The position numbers and the translations under genes are program-made. Below the pieces are notes generated by a model that saw only the letters and a program-made list of their open reading frames with translations, did not search any database and was not told the DNA's origin. A stretch of 64,000 nucleotides of DNA from assembly GCA_036365455.1 (NCBI GenBank), contig JAWQUS010000017.1, forward strand, positions 4,650,001 to 4,714,000, in the 5' to 3' direction. Every line of letters starts with the position of its first letter. Positions within the stretch are counted from its first letter, which is position 1. Source of the DNA: Macrosoma leucophasiata. Its lineage: Eukaryota; Arthropoda; Insecta; Lepidoptera; Hedylidae. Shown one piece after another: positions 10,693 to 20,065 of this stretch.

Positions 10693-11520
10693 TTAATTAA
10701 TATAAATTCTTCACAATTGAATAGAACCACAATAAAAATCATCATGCTCGTTAAAACCAACTTTGTTCCTGCTCAAGTAATTCTATCAATTTTGTATATA
10801 TAGGTAATATTTTTTTTCTAATCATGAGATGCTCCATTTTTGAGCTTGTAGCAGTTAGAATGTGAATTAATTAAGATTTCGTGAATAACCCAATAAAATC
10901 TTTTGATGCTTTTATGTAAATCTTTTCTGCTGAACAAGGGTCATTGTTAAATGTTGGTTGCGGTGATTTCTAGTTTAGGAATATCATTGCGTTTATAAAA
11001 CAGAGATTTCAATTAATAAGAGGAACTAGTTTTTAGATATTTCAATATTCTCTCTAGTCTTTAATTTATTTATCTATGACATATGATATGCAGATTATCA
11101 ACGATGATTATTAAAAAAACAAGTCAATAACTATTATGAGATAAATAAATCAGGATCACAGATGATCCAATTAGAGACATTATATGAGCTAAACATGATT
11201 TGTAATAAGTAACAAAGGTGCGATCGAATGATATAATCTTGGCGGAGGCTCGACGAACAGGTTGCGTGCGACCGGTTCCGATAGTAGGTCGTCTTCCGGG
11301 TATGATATTCGCAGACTGCGTTTTATAACCTGAACGCTGAACTGTTAAAAAACTTCGCTGCTTACCCATAATATAGCGGCAAAATCATGCCACGTTTTCG
11401 TCTGTATTCACGAGCTTCACACATTATGAGATTTTTTTCTTTGAAGTACTGAATAGAAGTAGAAAAAAATGTAACAACATTGTTGGTAAGTGAGTCAAAT
11501 ATCTGCATCTTGAAATAATG
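10693..11520. other. Stretch with no recognised gene
   Basis: On the minus strand near 11321-11327 a TATAAAA precedes a GC-richer block (11230-11310), which could be a promoter, but no Inr or exon is certain. The 81- and 63-aa minus ORFs have no domain. Confidence 0.4.
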
Positions 11521-11524
11521 TTTG

Positions 11525-12024
11525 TAAGTCTCACTAAAATTCGAGAACGGCAAAAGCGGCTAGACCGATTTGGCTAATTTTAGTTTTAAAATATTCCAAT
11601 GATTTGTATTAACTAAGATTCTTAAGCTCTGGAAATATATTGAATTATTTACTTAGGTAACTATTTAGTTAATCAATATAAAAACGTCTTTCTCAAACTG
11701 ATCCGTTTATATGTCGCAGATACCAAAAAAAAAAAACATCCGACATCCTTTTGGTAATGTGGAAAATTGTGGGATTTAGGATTATACGTTAGCAGTAGAA
11801 AGTTGGGAAGATTCGTACATTTAGTACGTAGGTAAGTTTCTAAGGAAAGAAAGCGTTAAGGTCTCTAAACACTTTCAGAAATTCATTACTTAGGGCCCTA
11901 GAGGAATAATAGATACGTGTAAATACTTCCTTTTTAAATTAATTGATACCTTACCTATATCATACCTTGAATTAAGATAAAAGGTAAATGTGTATACGTG
12001 GTCGAAGTCGCGGGCAAACGCTAG
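11525..12024 (+). mobile_element. Degenerate Helitron-like element
   Basis: The left end contains GTCTCACTAAAATTCGAGAAC and GACCGATTTGGCTAATTTTAG, matching family A. The right end is GGTCGAAGTCGCGGGCAAACGCTAG|T-like, with CTAG at 12021-12024 followed by T. The middle is unmatched. It may be one element of about 500 bp or two fragments. Confidence 0.45.
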
Positions 12025-12036
12025 TTGGCAAATATA

Positions 12037-12396
12037 TGTAAAGAAATACTATTTCTTTCTTCGCACTCTGTGTGTTTACTTACCATGAAGTTTGGTTATA
12101 GTTTTAACTTTTTAATTGTCTGATTTTAAAGAAGAAACGAATTCAGAATGTCAGATGACAGATTTAAATACGAGTTGATTGACAATTGGATAATCAATGA
12201 AAATTTTAATATTATATTATTTTATGTTTTAAAAGTGAAAGAATAAACTTTCATTGTCGTTTCTTCTTTACAGGTTTGAGTTCATATTGTTTTATATTAC
12301 CTAAATAAAATAGTCTCTGTATAAAAAAAACTAACAATAAATCTTCTTTACAGCAACACAAGGTTTATTTCTTTCATGTAGTAAAACAGACTTATA
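12037..12396 (+). repeat. 5' LTR of element 1
   Basis: Begins TGTAAAGAAATAC and ends CAGACTTATA. TTTTAAAAG at 12227-12235 could serve as a TATA-like box for a start at TC|ATTG (A at 12253). Two AATAAA signals lie at 12304-12309 and 12336-12341. I infer U3 12037-12252, R 12253 to about 12360, U5 to 12396. It carries a 14-base perfect inverted repeat (12127-12140 with 12257-12270) and a direct repeat TCTTCTTTACAG (12263-12274 and about 12342-12353). Confidence 0.9.
12253..12262 (+). promoter_or_regulatory. Putative transcript 5' end / self-primer
   Basis: ATTGTCGTTT, preceded by TC in a TCATT initiator-like context, is the exact complement of AAACGACAAT at 12397-12406. In the Tf1 model the first bases of the RNA fold back to prime reverse transcription. 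The start site is inferred. Confidence 0.5.
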
Positions 12397-12406
12397 AAAC
12401 GACAAT
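12397..12406 (+). other. Primer-binding site, putative self-priming type
   Basis: AAACGACAAT immediately follows the 5' LTR. No TGG, the expected complement of a tRNA CCA end, lies at or near the LTR border. The ten bases are complementary to 12253-12262 in the LTR. Confidence 0.55.
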
Positions 12407-12421
12407 TTTGTTTATAAAAAG

Positions 12422-13558
12422 ATGCAAATGGAGCAGTTACGTTTTGAATTCACGATTTTACCGGCGAATGATGGAAAATCTAATATTTGTTGTGTAACCT
12501 CAATCACAACTAAAGATGAAAAAAAATTTGCTATACCAGAGGAATTACAGTCTGTTGGATTTCACGAAGAATTAATTGAGACAGCCGTGTACAACAAAGT
12601 AAAAAATAGTTTAAAGAAAAGACATCAGACACGAAGAGTTTGGATAACTATGACAGATAAATTACGAGAAATTTACATAGATGCTGATGGTAACTTACAA
12701 TTTGGAGAACAATATCTGGAGGAAATTGAACATAACCGAGCATCTGAAGAACAAATTAGAGATTCGAATTTATTGGAAGAAATGTTTACAAAGTTAATAG
12801 AAAATACACATGATTTAAAAAAACAGAATCTGAAATATGTCGCAGAGAAGTTTGTGATTGAGAAATTTACGAGCAAAAACTCGAATGCAAGGCAATGGAT
12901 TGACATTTTTGAGAGAGAATGTTCTCGCTTCGGTATTATGAAAGATGAACAAAAAATTGAGATTCTCCGACTATTTATGGATAAAAGTTGTGTTGATTGG
13001 TACAGCTCAATGATTATAAAATTAACACTCAACTCAGAGTGGATAGTTTGGAAAGAAAAGCTGTGCGAGTCATTTGCAAACCAAAACTGGAACCAAGTGA
13101 CCTATGCATTGTTATTTAAATATAAGGATGGTTCATTAGTGGACTATGCCATTAAAAAGGAAAAACTTTTATTGGACATGAGAAATTCAATTGATACAGG
13201 TACACTGGTGGATCTGATAGCGGTAGGTTTGCCAGGTTTTGTATTAGAGAAGATAAATAGAGAAGCAATGAACGATATAGTATGTTTATTCAATGAGGTG
13301 AGAAAGTATGAACATTTGGTAAATAAAAATAGGAATGGAACGTACAGAAAGTATGAAAATCAAAGGATAAATATTACAAATGAAGGACGTTATCCATGCA
13401 AAATATGCGTAAAATTAAATAAAGGGGTTCGCTATCATTCCGAAGCTGCATGCTGGTTTAGAGTTAGAGAAGATGATAAATTAAATAAAAGATATATTAA
13501 ACATGTAAATAATTCAGTGATTGAAGCAGAGTTAAATGAAACAGAACAAAAAAACTAG
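12422..13558 (+). CDS. gag: Gag-like protein of element 1 (378 aa)
   Basis: Structural protein expected to form the particle that packages the element RNA. It starts at the first ATG after the primer site (12422; a second ATG two codons later is also possible) and ends at TAG 13556-13558. Residues about 140-310 resemble a retrotransposon capsid, with WIDIFERECSRFG, WYSSMI and a W..WKEKLCESFANQNW segment. Near the C-terminus a cysteine-histidine motif CKIC-x9-H-x4-C (about residues 323-341) is the only nucleic-acid-binding candidate; it has the CX2C and HX4C halves of a zinc knuckle but nine instead of four residues between them. The N-terminal 110 residues are not recognised. The stop is preceded by a frameshift heptamer leading into pol. 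Confidence 0.85.
   Translation: MQMEQLRFEFTILPANDGKSNICCVTSITTKDEKKFAIPEELQSVGFHEELIETAVYNKVKNSLKKRHQTRRVWITMTDKLREIYIDADGNLQFGEQYLEEIEHNRASEEQIRDSNLLEEMFTKLIENTHDLKKQNLKYVAEKFVIEKFTSKNSNARQWIDIFERECSRFGIMKDEQKIEILRLFMDKSCVDWYSSMIIKLTLNSEWIVWKEKLCESFANQNWNQVTYALLFKYKDGSLVDYAIKKEKLLLDMRNSIDTGTLVDLIAVGLPGFVLEKINREAMNDIVCLFNEVRKYEHLVNKNRNGTYRKYENQRINITNEGRYPCKICVKLNKGVRYHSEAACWFRVREDDKLNKRYIKHVNNSVIEAELNETEQKN
13549..13555 (+). promoter_or_regulatory. -1 ribosomal frameshift site (A AAA AAC)
   Basis: The heptamer is in the correct phase: gag codons read CAA AAA AAC TAG, so tRNAs on AAA AAC can slip back one base onto AAA AAA and continue into pol. TAGTAGT (13556-13562) can pair with ACTACTG (13584-13590, one G-T pair), a possible but unusually close stimulatory stem. 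Confidence 0.8.
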
Positions 13559-13560
13559 TA

Positions 13561-16500
13561 GTGACACCATTAATTAAGATCAAACTACTGTTAAATAATA
13601 AATTAGAAATTTATGGAGTATACGATTCAGGTTCAAATGTATCTCTAATTAATTCCAAATTACTAAAACTAAATACAAAAGGACATAACTCGAATGAAGA
13701 AAATATAGTAACAATTAATGGTGTCCAAAAAACAAGTGGTTTAACAAATTTAAAAATAAAAATTTTTGAAATAGAAGAAAATGTGGATGTGTACATCATT
13801 GACGAACACAAATTCAGATATGATTTCTTAATAGGATTAGATATGATAAAGAAATACAAGCTAGTACAAAATGAGGAGTTAAAAATAACTCAGAAACAAT
13901 ACTTACATGAAAAGAATAGTAAAAAAATGGAGAAAAAGATAGACGAAGGTGAAAATGAAGGTAATAAATATGAAAACGAAAACAAAATTAATTTTAATGA
14001 ACATATCAAAGAGGAGGAATTTGAAATAAAGGTTGGTCATTTAGATGATGATAAAAGGGAAGAAATAAATAAGCTAATACAACAATATCAATCAGTTTTT
14101 GCCAAAAACAAGTATGACGTGGGAAAGGTTAAAGGATATGAAGCAAGAATAGATTTATTAATGGATAAATACTGCAGCAAGAGGCCATACAGATGCACTA
14201 TAGAAGACAAAAAAGAGATAGCAGAACAAATAGCCGAATTATTGGATAATGCGCTTATAGAAGAATCTTATAGTCTATTCGCAGCACCAGTAACTTTGAC
14301 ATTTAAAAAGGAAGAAAATAAAAAATCAAGGCTCTGTATAGACTTCAGGGATTTAAATAAAATTGTAGTTCCTCAGGCTCAACCCTTCCCATTAATTGAC
14401 GATTTAATGACAAAAACAAGAAATTGCAAATTTTTTACAAGTTTAGACGTTAATTCAGCTTTTTGGTCTATACCTCTACGAGTAGAGGACAGGAAGAAGA
14501 CAGGGTTTGTAACTCAAGAGGGACACTTTCAATGGACTTGCCTACCATTTGGTTTGAAGACTGCTCCAGCAATATTTCAAAGAATATTGTGTAACATACT
14601 TAGAAAATATAAACTAACCGATTTTGCTGTCAATTATATAGATGACATCCTGATATTTTCAAACTCATTTGATGAACACATAAGTCACTTGAAACAGTTA
14701 CTAGAAGCAATTCAAACGGAAGGATTTCGACTAAAATTTATAAAATGTACATTTGCATCAGATTCGGTAAAATATCTGGGACATATCATTCAATATAATT
14801 CTATCCAACCACTGAAGGACAATCTCATTTCGATAAAAGAATTTCCAGTACCAAAAACACAGAAGAATATTCGACAATTTTTGGGAAAAGTAAACTTTTA
14901 CCATAAATATATACCAAGGAGCGCAATAATTCTTGACCCATTACATAATTTGCTAAGAAAAAATCAAAAGTTTGTTTGGTCTGAAGAATGTCAAAATGCG
15001 TTTGAAAAAATAAAGAGTCTCTTGTGTTCACAGCCAATACTAGAAATTTATGATCAAAATCTACCAATAAATATTTATACTGATGGTTCTCTGCTGGGTG
15101 TTGGAGCAATTTTAAAACAAGTACAACGAGATGGTAAAGAAAAACCAGTAGCCTATTTTTCAAAAAAACTGAATGGAGCGCAAAAGAAGAAAAAGGCAAT
15201 ATATTTAGAATGCTTAGCTATTAAAGAAGCACTAAGATATTGGCAGTACTGGCTGATAGGTAAATCGTTTACAGTCTACACAGACCATAAACCATTAGAA
15301 AACATGAACTTAAAAGCTAGAACAGACGAAGAACTAGGTGATTTGACTTATTACCTTTCACAATATGATTTTAAAATCAAATATTCCCCTGGAAAAGATA
15401 ATTTAGAAGCGGACTGTTTAAGTCGGAATCCTGTATTAGAACCAGAGGATAATCTAGAAGAACAACTGAAAGTTGTGAACTTAATTACATTAGAAGATAT
15501 TGTAATAGATCAGAATCAAAATAAAGAAATACAGAGAAACAATAATAAAATAATCAAAAAACACAATTTATACTTCAAAAGAATTAGGAACAAAGAGAAA
15601 ATAATAATAACAGAAGAATTCAGTATTAAATTTATAAAGCGAATACATGAAGATCTATGTCACATTGGAGTGGGACAAATGCTAAAGACTATTAGTTCAC
15701 TGTACGCAACAAAAAATTTAACGAAAAATATTAAAAATGTTTGTAGGAATTGTGAAATTTGCATAAAAAACAAAACAAGAGGACAACACAAATATGGATT
15801 AATGTCATATTTAGGCCCAGCGACAAGACCCTTTGAAATAGTATCAATAGACACAATTGGAGGTTTTGGTGGTTCTAGATCAACCAAGAAATACATACAT
15901 CTTTTAGTGGACCACTTCACTAGATATGCATTTATTATAACATCAAAAACCCAGGGTGCACATGACTTTATAAAGCTAATAAATAAGGTCGCTGAAACCG
16001 AAGAGATTGGGATGCTCCTTACCGACCAGTATCCTGGAATAAACTCTAAAGAATTCAAGAAGTTCCTTACTGACAAACAAATAACAATAATTTTTACAGC
16101 AGTGAATGCACCGTTTTCTAATGGCCTAAATGAAAGGTTGAATCAAACGATAGTTAACAAAATTAGATGCAAAATCAATGAAGATGGAGAAAACAGAGCG
16201 TGGACTACAATAGCACATGAATGTGTAGAAAAATACAATCAGACTAACCACTCAGTAACTGGCTATGCACCATGTTATTTGCTATACGGAACAGATGTTA
16301 AGGTTTTACCAAAAGAACTACAACAAGGAGGTATAAATAGTGACTGGATCGGAGATAAGAAAACAGCTCTTAATAATACCTTGAAATCACATTACTATAA
16401 CAAAATGAGGTATGATAGGAATAGAAAACAAAGAGAATTCAGTGTGGGAGATCTAGTATATATAGAAAATGGGAATAAACTAAATAGGAAAAAGCTAGAT

Positions 16501-16671
16501 GAATTGAGAATTGGACCATATAAAATAATTAAAAAGAAATCTAATACAATTTACGAGATAGATACAGGACATAGAAAAACAGAGTCAAATCTTTTTCATA
16601 TCACAAAACTAATTCCAGTACAGATAACAGAGGATGAGAATGTGCAAGTATCAAATGGAGAACTGGAGTGA
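13561..16671 (+). CDS. pol: Pol polyprotein of element 1 (protease-RT-RNase H-integrase)
   Basis: Expected to process the polyprotein, copy the RNA and integrate the DNA. It has no ATG of its own at its start and lies in the -1 frame of gag, so it should be made as Gag-Pol; residue numbers here count from the GTG at 13561. Protease: YDSGSN, Asp22. RT: RLCIDFRDLN, SLDVNSAFW, LPFGLKTAPAIFQR and YIDD at 359-362. RNase H: IYTDGSLLGVGAIL and VYTDHKPLE. Integrase: an HHCC zinc domain (HEDLCHIG to CRNCEIC), then Asp764, Asp822 and Glu858 with the standard 35-residue spacing between the last two. C-terminus: GPY/F-type module (ELRIGPYKIIKK); no chromodomain seen. All catalytic residues are present and no frame is broken. 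The coding strand is very A-rich. Confidence 0.93.
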   Translation: MTPLIKIKLLLNNKLEIYGVYDSGSNVSLINSKLLKLNTKGHNSNEENIVTINGVQKTSGLTNLKIKIFEIEENVDVYIIDEHKFRYDFLIGLDMIKKYKLVQNEELKITQKQYLHEKNSKKMEKKIDEGENEGNKYENENKINFNEHIKEEEFEIKVGHLDDDKREEINKLIQQYQSVFAKNKYDVGKVKGYEARIDLLMDKYCSKRPYRCTIEDKKEIAEQIAELLDNALIEESYSLFAAPVTLTFKKEENKKSRLCIDFRDLNKIVVPQAQPFPLIDDLMTKTRNCKFFTSLDVNSAFWSIPLRVEDRKKTGFVTQEGHFQWTCLPFGLKTAPAIFQRILCNILRKYKLTDFAVNYIDDILIFSNSFDEHISHLKQLLEAIQTEGFRLKFIKCTFASDSVKYLGHIIQYNSIQPLKDNLISIKEFPVPKTQKNIRQFLGKVNFYHKYIPRSAIILDPLHNLLRKNQKFVWSEECQNAFEKIKSLLCSQPILEIYDQNLPINIYTDGSLLGVGAILKQVQRDGKEKPVAYFSKKLNGAQKKKKAIYLECLAIKEALRYWQYWLIGKSFTVYTDHKPLENMNLKARTDEELGDLTYYLSQYDFKIKYSPGKDNLEADCLSRNPVLEPEDNLEEQLKVVNLITLEDIVIDQNQNKEIQRNNNKIIKKHNLYFKRIRNKEKIIITEEFSIKFIKRIHEDLCHIGVGQMLKTISSLYATKNLTKNIKNVCRNCEICIKNKTRGQHKYGLMSYLGPATRPFEIVSIDTIGGFGGSRSTKKYIHLLVDHFTRYAFIITSKTQGAHDFIKLINKVAETEEIGMLLTDQYPGINSKEFKKFLTDKQITIIFTAVNAPFSNGLNERLNQTIVNKIRCKINEDGENRAWTTIAHECVEKYNQTNHSVTGYAPCYLLYGTDVKVLPKELQQGGINSDWIGDKKTALNNTLKSHYYNKMRYDRNRKQREFSVGDLVYIENGNKLNRKKLDELRIGPYKIIKKKSNTIYEIDTGHRKTESNLFHITKLIPVQITEDENVQVSNGELE

Positions 16672-16708
16672 AAATTCACGGGTGAATTTTCTTCCCCATG
16701 GGGGGAGA
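16672..16708 (+). other. Polypurine tract region of element 1
   Basis: Short non-coding end with a small inverted repeat (GAAAATTCAC/GTGAATTTTC) and a G-rich purine run abutting the 3' LTR, the expected plus-strand primer. Confidence 0.75.
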
Positions 16709-17068
16709 TGTAAAGAAATACTATTTCTTTCTTCGCACTCTGTGTGTTTACTTACCATGAAGTTTGGTTATAGTTTTAACTTTTTAATTGTCTGATTTTA
16801 AAGAAGAAACGAATTCAGAATGTCAGATGACAGATTTAAATACGAGTTGATTGACAATTGGATAATCAATGAAAATTTTAATATTATATTATTTTATGTT
16901 TTAAAAGTGAAAGAATAAACTTTCATTGTCGTTTCTTCTTTACAGGTTTGAGTTCATATTGTTTTATATTACCTAAATAAAATAGTCTCTGTATAAAAAA
17001 AACTAACAATAAATCTTCTTTACAGCAACACAAGGTTTATTTCTTTCATGTAGTAAAACAGACTTATA
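16709..17068 (+). repeat. 3' LTR of element 1
   Basis: Reads base for base like the 5' LTR. AATAAA signals at 16976-16981 and 17008-17013 would direct polyadenylation. Confidence 0.9.
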
Positions 17069-18320
17069 TATATATAGAGAGGAAAAAGGCCAATGATCTT
17101 TTAAACGATTCTAAATCGGCAAGAAATTTAAGATTGAGCGTAACTCATAAGTCAAATGTTCTCACGGATAAAAATGTGCAAATAAATCGGTTTTTAGAAA
17201 TTTCTCCTATATTCCCCCGAAATAGGCAGAGGTTAAGGAAGCTTTGAATTCTGTTAATGGTAAAATAAGGACTAGGTGTCCAAAAAGATTTGTTCTTGTA
17301 AAATAAGATATCGCTTTATAGCTGAAACGAAAAAAATAGGCATTTTGTCAATATCCATTAGATATGTTAAGCTTTGAGAGTGCATTTGAAAGTTCTAACT
17401 GGAGGAAACCCGTATTTCCCTTCTAACTAATTCACCAAGCTTCAGCTGAGCACCTCAAGCAAAGCAATTGCCTACTCCAGCTTGGCTACCTATAACGTAA
17501 CTCAACAGTCTTTTATGTCCTTTCGTGCTACCTATAAGAGCATTACCGATCTGATTATCGCTATCGCTTTAACATCGCCTACTAAAGTAATAACGATAGA
17601 GTAAACGTAAACGAGGACAAGTCGTCGGAACGTGACGATACCTACACCCACTAGTGTGGGATAATTCATTCTCTAGTGCAGTCAGTCAACCTAGCTATGG
17701 CGAACAAACCATTCCAATGACTCAGGTAAGTACGATAAAGGTAGTAAATGCAATAACGTAAAGTAGGCAGCAACCTCCCCTGATGATAAAACTACCGTTA
17801 CTGCGATAATCAATCTGCACACCAAGCCTGGCGATAATTTTACCCTAATGATGCACAACCCTATTGTAAGCATCTGTTAGGAAGGCTTTTTGTCTAGCCG
17901 GGGTCGTCTTTTCGGCTGAAGTGATGAAATGAGGACGATATCCAGTTTAAGACCGTGGGTCGTGCCGCTGGTTTAAGACTAGCTGAATGCACAGGCTAAT
18001 AACACTGCTTATTACACCAAAATCCAACCCATTTGTGTAATAAAAATACAAATCAAAAGTAAGATGGCGCGATAAGATTTGGTTCTCAAAGGATTTTTTA
18101 TTATCATAATGAAGTGTTCACAGAAGCAGCGGTTCACTCGCGGTCATCAGAGCGTGGAGATTAGAGATGCAAACTGTGCATTGATTGTAAGTGATGTTCT
18201 ACTTATCGATGTTTTTAATAATAGGTAATAATCTGATTCGGGTAAAACTATAAACATTATTATTAGTATCATCCTCAGCTATGGGTGGCTATCAAGTAAG
18301 ATGACTTAACGTAATTATTA
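17069..18320. other. Stretch with no secure gene
   Basis: GC-richer part at 17400-17990. A consensus splice donor CAG|GTAAGT occurs at 17725/17726 (+) after two TCAGTC initiator-like motifs (about 17680), but there is no meaningful ORF before it. The 60-aa minus ORF (17691-17873) is unremarkable. Confidence 0.4.
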
Positions 18321-18322
18321 TC

Positions 18323-18357
<35 letters not shown>

Positions 18358-18593
18358 ATTGCTGTTCGTTAGTCTCGCTAAAACTCGAGAACGGCTGGAC
18401 CGATTTGGCTAATTTTGGTTTTGAATGATTTTGGGAAGTCCAGGGAAGGTTGAAAAGGTAAGAAAATATGAAGAAATTGAAGAGAAACAGTAAAAACCAC
18501 AATTTAATTTTCCCATACAAATAGTCCGTATCTATCAAACCTTTGACACAGTATTTAATTCTCAAGCAATACGAAGTTTGCCGAGTCAGCTAG
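18321..18593 (+). mobile_element. Helitron-like nonautonomous element, family A copy 4
   Basis: Starts A|TCTATATA with an expanded AT run (to about 18352), then the family A body, and ends GTCAGCTAG|T. The subterminal hairpin is weakened (CAAGCAATACGAAGTTTGCC). The minus-strand 96-aa ORF is repeat sequence. Confidence 0.75.
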
Positions 18594-19349
18594 TTTGTTA
18601 TACCATCATCTTAAAAAAATAACTTATTTTTATTTTATATTAAACCCAAAAACTATGTTTTCTGAGCGACGTTTATATCAGTCAATTTATTTTCAAAATA
18701 TCTAACACTTGCGAGCTTTAAACTGCAATTACGAGTAAATGGGGGTTGTTCAAATATGTGTTATTTTTGTTTTATTTATATTACTACTCCAGTTAATGCG
18801 ATTCCAATTTAAAGAAATATCGATATGTCTATACATCGATGTTTAACTCTACGTGTTTGCATCCCTAGTGGAGATGCTAACGATTTCAATTTTACTCAAA
18901 CCAAACGGTATTTCCGTAAAAAGCCTTAATTACTTTCAAGTAAGTTCATCTTCGGTACTGTTCATTAAAATAACTGTTACGTATTATAACTGTGCGATTT
19001 TTTGTCAGTTTTAATGAGAGGATTCCTGTAAAGTGGGTCTTTCTGTTGAAGTTTCATTTAACGTCTGCAATACCGAGACCCGTTATCGTTTTAACTAGAT
19101 GTAAAGTCATGAATATACTTTATTCTGATAGAATTTTTCTCGTAGGTAACATACTTTATTGCCGAAAACGCCACCAAAGTAACCAATATTTAAAATGGAA
19201 CGAATATTCGTAGTAGCGTGAATGTTTCGTTTGAATTCTTCTCACGAAGATAATTTCAATTTCTTTATATTAATGCTGCATCATTGCAAGACGTAACGAA
19301 TGGTTTTCCAGACAGATACATTGGTTTGGGTGGATTTATATGTAGTTTA
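18594..19349. other. Stretch with no recognised feature
   Basis: The 73-aa ORF at 18992-19213 has no recognisable domain. Nothing else seen. Confidence 0.45.
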
Positions 19350-19700
19350 ATAATGATGGCAACCCATTATACGTCCCACTGCTGGGCACGATTCTCTCCC
19401 CTTTTTGGGGGGAGGCCTGGAGCTTACTCCACCACGCTGCTCCAATTCGGATTGGTGGAGGTGGGTGGGTTAGTGGCTAACCCGCTGTCGGAGGTTTTCA
19501 AACCGCCCATAAGGCCTCCGACAAGGTTTAACGACTGCTACCCATCGATAGCAACCGGGACCGACGGCTTAACGTGCCCTCCGAAGCACGGAAACGCGCA
19601 TTTAATTTGGCACTAGCGGTCACCCATCACACTACCCGACCGCGCCCGTAGTGCTTAACCGCTTACGATCTACACCAGCTGCTGGGCCATGCGCGCTTCA
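19350..19700 (+). repeat. Dispersed repeat R2, copy 1 (near full length)
   Basis: GC-rich block: GGCAACCCATTATACGTCCC, CACTGCTGGGCAC, AGCTTACTCCACCACGCTG, GACGGCTTAACGTGCCCTCC, and a CTGGGCCATGCGCGC end. The reverse copy is at 37445-37800, with partial reverse copies at 56470-56592 and 56965-57085. The 110-aa ORF is repeat sequence. Probably a lepidopteran SINE or LINE-derived family; class not settled. Confidence 0.65.
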
Positions 19701-19980
19701 TATGTAATGTATAAAATATGTAGTTTATACATTACATATGAATCATCCAATTTTATTATTATTATTTTTTTATTTTATTATTTAGTTTATCATCCAATGC
19801 TTACCAGTCTGTCTGTTACGCTTACAGGAACAAATCCATGAACCGACCGTAATAAAAATTAATATGGATATATGCTTCTTTATGTGGTAAAATCAAAGAG
19901 CAGTTAGACGCAGGAGTTTGCTATAATTCCGTCTGTCTTTTTGCTGCACATTTGTATGTCAGTGTACGAATATTTCATTA
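19701..19980. other. AT-rich spacer
   Basis: Palindromic ATATGTAATGTATAAA/TTTATACATTACATAT at about 19700-19740; otherwise nothing. Confidence 0.4.
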
Positions 19981-19981
19981 C

Positions 19982-20065
19982 AGTGGACCTCCGGTAAAGC
20001 GACAAACGTTTTATAGGGCAGTGTCGAACTATCGAATTTATCGGGCACACGTCAAGGCAGCGCGC
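19982..20065. mobile_element. Possible pogo/Tigger-like terminal fragment
   Basis: CAGTGGACCTCCGGTAAAGC followed by TCGAACTATCGAATTTATCG resembles the CAGT..GACCTC.. termini and subterminal repeats of pogo-type elements. No opposite end or transposase is seen. Confidence 0.3.

Larger units (their letters stand above)
12037..17068 (+). mobile_element. Ty3/gypsy LTR retrotransposon, complete, self-priming candidate (element 1)
   Basis: A full element: identical LTRs at 12037-12396 and 16709-17068, gag (12422-13558), pol in the -1 frame (13561-16671), no env, and a G-rich polypurine tract (GGGGGGAGA, about 16700-16708) directly before the 3' LTR. The flanks read ATATA on both sides, consistent with a 4- or 5-bp target duplication, although AT repeats blur its edges. 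The pol order protease-RT-RNase H-integrase with a C-terminal GPY/F-type module places it in Ty3/gypsy. I see no difference between the two LTRs and no stop in either ORF, so insertion is recent and the copy may be competent. It inserted 12 bp right of a Helitron-like end. Confidence 0.93.

Noticed and set aside
12673..16076. Minus-strand ORFs under gag and pol of element 1
   Set aside because: Shadows of real plus-strand frames caused by A/T-biased codons.
16672..16708. An env gene in element 1
   Set aside because: Only 37 bases separate pol from the 3' LTR; there is no room for a third ORF.
17680..17731. Plus-strand exon ending CAG|GTAAGT after TCAGTC initiators
   Set aside because: One perfect donor is expected about this often by chance, and the sequence before it has only a 7-codon frame.
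18275..18565. 96-aa hydrophobic ORF
   Set aside because: Lies inside Helitron-like copy 4, including its AT microsatellite.
19284..19616. 110-aa ORF with Pro/Gly-rich sequence, and its minus-strand counterpart at 37507-37755
   Set aside because: Both come from repeat R2 in corresponding positions; open because the repeat is GC-rich.
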